Positions 6,869 through 9,187 of a DNA stretch of 9,187 bases are shown in pieces. The notes below the pieces were generated by a model. The model was not told the DNA's origin and made no database searches. It saw only the letters and a program-made list of their open reading frames with translations. Both the position numbers and the translations under genes were made by a program. How positions within the stretch are numbered: position 1 is the stretch's first letter; each line of letters starts with the position of its first letter. This DNA comes from an uncultured Oscillospiraceae bacterium (GTDB taxonomy: Bacteria; Bacillota; Clostridia; UBA1381), in NCBI GenBank assembly GCA_946531785.1, contig CAMNAT010000055.1, positions 1-9,187 of the forward strand, in the 5' to 3' direction.

Positions 6869-8200
6869 ATGACTTCTAAGGATATTATAAGGCAGAGAGT
6901 CGAGGATGAGGATGTCCGTTTTATAAGACTTCAGTTTACGGATATGCTAGGTCGTATGCGCAATATGGCAATAACTACAGATAAGCTGGATGATGCTCTT
7001 GATGATCTTTGTGTCTTTGACGGTTCTGCCATAGATGGATTTGCCAATATCGAGGAAAGTGATCTGTATCTGCATCCGGATCTTTCTACATTTACGATCT
7101 TCCCGTGGAGACCGCATAACGGTAAGGTCGCAAGACTGATATGCGATGTATGCACACCTGACGGGAAGCGGCTTGAATATGATCCTAGACTAATTCTTGA
7201 AAGAGTTGTAGCTGAAGCTGAAGCTATGGGCTATACATTGAAGATAGGACCTAAAATGGAATTTTTCCTCTTTAACACAGATGAAGAGGGTAAGCCGACG
7301 ACAGAGACAAATGATCACGGCAGCTATTTTGATATTGCCCCAATAGACAATGGAGAGAATGCACGCCGCGATATATGCTTAACTCTCTCGGAGATGGGAT
7401 ATACCGTTGAGGCATCGCATCATGAGATGGCAAGAGGTCAGCATGAGATAGTTCTGGGCGCGGGCGATGCATTAACTACAGCCGATCGTATCATTACTGC
7501 AAAAATGGTCATCAAAACGATCGCAAAACGAAATGGGCTGCATGCTACCTTTATGCCTAAGCCGTTTGAGGATGAATACGGATCAGGACTGCATCTTTCA
7601 ATGTGGCTTGAAAAGGATGGGAAGAATATATTTGATTTCGATACGAAAACCAAGAAGTTCTCACAGATAACATACAGATTTATAGCCGGATTGCTGCACT
7701 ATACACGCGAGATAGCCTGCATAACGAATCCGACAGTGAATTCATACAAGAGATTTATTCCCGGTGCGGATGCGCCGTGTCTCATATCATGGTCGGGAAA
7801 CAACAGAAGCTTGTTGATCCGCGCTGTGCGTTCAAGAGAGCCGGGAGCAGAAAAAATAGAATATCGTTCTCCTGACGGTACCGCGAATCCATATCTTGCA
7901 CTTGCAGCTATTCTTAAGGCCGGGCTTGCCGGGATACAGGACATCAGCATTGAGCTGCCGCCGAGTGTTGGTATAAATGTGGGTCAGCTTTCTGATTCTG
8001 AGCGGAATATGCTGGGTATACAGAGAATGCCGGTAAGTCTCTATGAGGCGGTGGAGCTTGCGGAGGGATCAAAGTTTGTCGAGGATCTTCTCGGAAAGTG
8101 TTTTATGGATCACTATATCGAAAAAAAGCGTGAAGAATACAGCAGATACAGACGCACTATCAGTCAATGGGAGCTGGACAATTATCTTATTCAGTATTAA
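6869..8200 (+). CDS. glnA: Glutamine synthetase homologue, class I-alpha, with altered active-site residues
   Basis: The 443-residue length, without the GSI-beta insert or adenylylation loop, and end-to-end likeness to the Bacillus enzyme place it in GSI-alpha. That enzyme makes glutamine from glutamate, ammonia and ATP as a cytosolic dodecamer. Motifs seen are the DGSAIDGF loop (51-58), HHEMARGQHEI (184-194, metal ligands Glu186 and Glu193), HATFMPKP (225-232), GSGLH with His242, NPTVNSYKR (287-295), NRS (312-314) and Glu331 in EYRSPD. Several positions differ from the classical enzyme: Lys129 replaces the first Glu of GPEPEF (a ligand of the n2 metal), Tyr237 replaces Asn of NGSG, and Asp301 replaces the flap Glu. 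Asn60 sits where Bacillus has Arg62, tied to glutamine feedback. Catalysis is thus in doubt, and a regulatory or altered-substrate paralogue is possible. The family is certain; the activity is not. Confidence 0.87.
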   Translation: MTSKDIIRQRVEDEDVRFIRLQFTDMLGRMRNMAITTDKLDDALDDLCVFDGSAIDGFANIEESDLYLHPDLSTFTIFPWRPHNGKVARLICDVCTPDGKRLEYDPRLILERVVAEAEAMGYTLKIGPKMEFFLFNTDEEGKPTTETNDHGSYFDIAPIDNGENARRDICLTLSEMGYTVEASHHEMARGQHEIVLGAGDALTTADRIITAKMVIKTIAKRNGLHATFMPKPFEDEYGSGLHLSMWLEKDGKNIFDFDTKTKKFSQITYRFIAGLLHYTREIACITNPTVNSYKRFIPGADAPCLISWSGNNRSLLIRAVRSREPGAEKIEYRSPDGTANPYLALAAILKAGLAGIQDISIELPPSVGINVGQLSDSERNMLGIQRMPVSLYEAVELAEGSKFVEDLLGKCFMDHYIEKKREEYSRYRRTISQWELDNYLIQY

Positions 8201-8221
8201 TAAATAAAAAATGCTCAGATA

Positions 8222-8230
8222 AGGTGGTGA
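8222..8230 (+). promoter_or_regulatory. Ribosome binding site that fixes a TTG start for the ANTAR gene
   Basis: AGGTGGTGA lies 6-9 bases before the TTG at 8237. No ATG in this frame lies nearby that would keep the first receiver strand (ERIILAF), so the TTG is the best start. Confidence 0.65.
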
Positions 8231-8236
8231 TAGGCG

Positions 8237-8767
8237 TTGGAGCGTATAATTTTGGCTTTTTCAAGCGATAAGGCTGCGGAAAAGCTTAAAATAATGCTGG
8301 AAGCAACTTCATACTATGTTGAGCCGTCGGTCTGCCGTTCCGGCGCCGAGCTATTAAGGCGGTTGGGAGAGGTCGATGATCCTCTGGTTATCATGGGCTT
8401 CAAGCTGCCGGACCTGACGGTGAACCATATATATGAAGCTGCCGGAGATGTTTGCAGAATATTGGCAGTCGTGCGTGCTGATCATGCGGAGGATATTATC
8501 TATGATGAGATACTGGCTCTTCCGCTTCCGATCACGCGATCAAGACTAATAGACTCGGTAAATATCCTGCTCGGCAATATTCCTGATAACAAAAAGAATA
8601 TATCGCGAAGCGCTGACGAGCTAAAGCTTGTTGAAAGGGCGAAGCTGTTTTTGATGGAGCGATTTAATATGACAGAGGAACAGGCGCATCGGTTTATACA
8701 GAAGCGCAGCATGGATACCGGAGCAAGATTTACAGATACTGCAAAGGCTATCCTGAATATAGAGTAA
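8237..8767 (+). CDS. ANTAR-domain RNA-binding antiterminator with degenerate receiver domain (NitR/NasT-like)
   Basis: The 176-residue protein has a receiver-like N-terminal domain (about 3-112) joined to a C-terminal ANTAR domain (about 126-174). The ANTAR helices show VERAKLFLM (132-140), then EEQAHRFIQKRSMD (147-160), then FTDTAKAIL (165-173), matching the family pattern AKG.LM, A...L...A, and VA..I. ANTAR proteins bind paired small RNA hairpins and stop a terminator from forming. The receiver looks inactive: Gly54 stands where the phosphoacceptor Asp should be, the acidic pocket has Ser10-Asp11, and no Lys-Pro follows the last strand. It starts with TTG 36 bases after the glutamine synthetase stop, with no promoter or terminator between, so the two are one operon. 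Clostridial glnA-nitR pairs show the same arrangement. The likely target is the hairpin in this operon's own leader. Confidence 0.88.
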   Translation: MERIILAFSSDKAAEKLKIMLEATSYYVEPSVCRSGAELLRRLGEVDDPLVIMGFKLPDLTVNHIYEAAGDVCRILAVVRADHAEDIIYDEILALPLPITRSRLIDSVNILLGNIPDNKKNISRSADELKLVERAKLFLMERFNMTEEQAHRFIQKRSMDTGARFTDTAKAILNIE

Positions 8768-8815
8768 AAAAGAGTTATACTCCTGTTTTTGAATGGGGGT
8801 ATAACTCATATTATT
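8766..8815. terminator. Bidirectional terminator between convergent genes
   Basis: A perfect 9-bp stem pairs 8772-8780 (GAGTTATAC) with 8799-8807 (GTATAACTC), extended inward by a T-G and two C-G pairs. On the minus strand it is followed at once by a run of T (complement of the A run at 8766-8771), a good terminator for the DtxR-type gene. On the plus strand the tail ATATTATTAT is weaker but can end the glutamine synthetase/ANTAR transcript. Confidence 0.82.
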
Positions 8816-8821
8816 ATCTGA

Positions 8822-9187
8822 TTATTTTAATGATACCGGTAATTGATCCTTTATCTTCTCAAATGTCTCGTCGCTTATAATATGCTCTATACGGCATGCG
8901 TCGTTTTCGGCTGTTTCCTCATCAACGCCGAGCCATACAAAGTATTTGGTGAGAGTCATGTGACGCTCATAGATCTTTTCTGCGATCTTCAGCCCTTTAT
9001 CGGTAAGAAGTATCATTCCGTGCGGATCGTTTGTAACATAACCGTCTTCTTTAAGTATAGATATCGCGCGTGAAACGCTGGGTTTTGAATAGTTCATTTC
9101 GTGCGCTATGTCGATCGATCGCACATATCCGTATTTATTCTTGAGGATCAGTATCGTTTCAAGATACATTTCGCCTGATTCCATCAG
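8822..9187 (-). CDS. DtxR-family metal-dependent transcriptional repressor, 5' end at window edge
   Basis: The frame runs leftward to a TAA at 8822-8824. Numbering from the Met at 9184, about 120 residues show the DtxR fold: a winged helix (about 4-62, recognition helix SKPSVSRAI at 33-41, wing GMILLTDKG at 56-64) and a metal-binding and dimer domain (65-120). Putative ligands are Met6, Glu9, His75, Cys97, Glu100 and His101. Met plus Cys resembles the iron regulator DtxR/IdeR more than MntR, which has Asp and Glu there. There is no C-terminal SH3-like domain, as is common in short clostridial members. The frame stays open through the codon before Met at 9184, and relatives often have a few more residues, so the true start may lie outside the window. 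It should repress metal-uptake genes when the metal is bound; no target or binding box is visible here. Confidence 0.88.
   Translation of the reverse strand: MMESGEMYLETILILKNKYGYVRSIDIAHEMNYSKPSVSRAISILKEDGYVTNDPHGMILLTDKGLKIAEKIYERHMTLTKYFVWLGVDEETAENDACRIEHIISDETFEKIKDQLPVSLK

Noticed and set aside
8843..9073. Plus-strand open frame of 76 codons opposite the DtxR-type gene
   Set aside because: It is antisense to a clear family match, has no ribosome binding site that I can see, and its hydrophobic look is what the complement of that gene would give.

Overview
The window looks like an ordinary chromosomal stretch from a low-to-moderate-GC Gram-positive anaerobe. Clostridia is the best fit, perhaps Lachnospiraceae. 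Signs are AGGAGG-type ribosome binding sites, many ATA isoleucine codons, the order PASTA kinase - rsgA - rpe - thiN, a short alpha-type class I glutamine synthetase followed by an ANTAR-domain protein, and a short DtxR-family regulator. The taxon is inferred from gene content and protein flavour, not from a search.

Region 1 (2-4554, + strand) is a tightly packed operon entered at the 3' part of a Ser/Thr kinase gene. It contains the kinase tail (C-lobe end, membrane helix, three PASTA repeats), rsgA (30S-assembly GTPase), rpe (ribulose-phosphate 3-epimerase), thiN (thiamine pyrophosphokinase) and a PLP cysteine desulfurase. The first four genes overlap head to tail by 1, 10 and 34 bases, and the desulfurase starts 2 bases after thiN, so translation is probably coupled.

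Region 2 (4555-6756) is an AT-rich leader followed by a full-length EF-G-like GTPase. It belongs to the divergent EF-G-2/FusA2 type rather than canonical EF-G, because the histidine after the DTPG motif is phenylalanine.

Region 3 (6757-8767) is the most interesting part. A near-consensus promoter is followed at once by an 11-bp perfect hairpin with a U-rich tail, then a glutamine synthetase homologue, then an ANTAR protein. ANTAR proteins are RNA-binding antiterminators, so the leader terminator and the ANTAR gene downstream suggest a self-contained attenuation circuit. The synthetase has changed several normally invariant positions, including a metal-ligand Glu replaced by Lys. The ANTAR protein's receiver domain lacks the phosphoacceptor Asp. 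The signal therefore probably does not come through a classical kinase.

Region 4 (8768-9187) is a two-way terminator hairpin between convergent genes, then a minus-strand DtxR-family metal-dependent repressor that runs into the window edge. No RNA gene, CRISPR array, insertion sequence or phage gene was recognised. The only gene-free stretches are 4555-4704 and 6757-6868, both under 300 bases.
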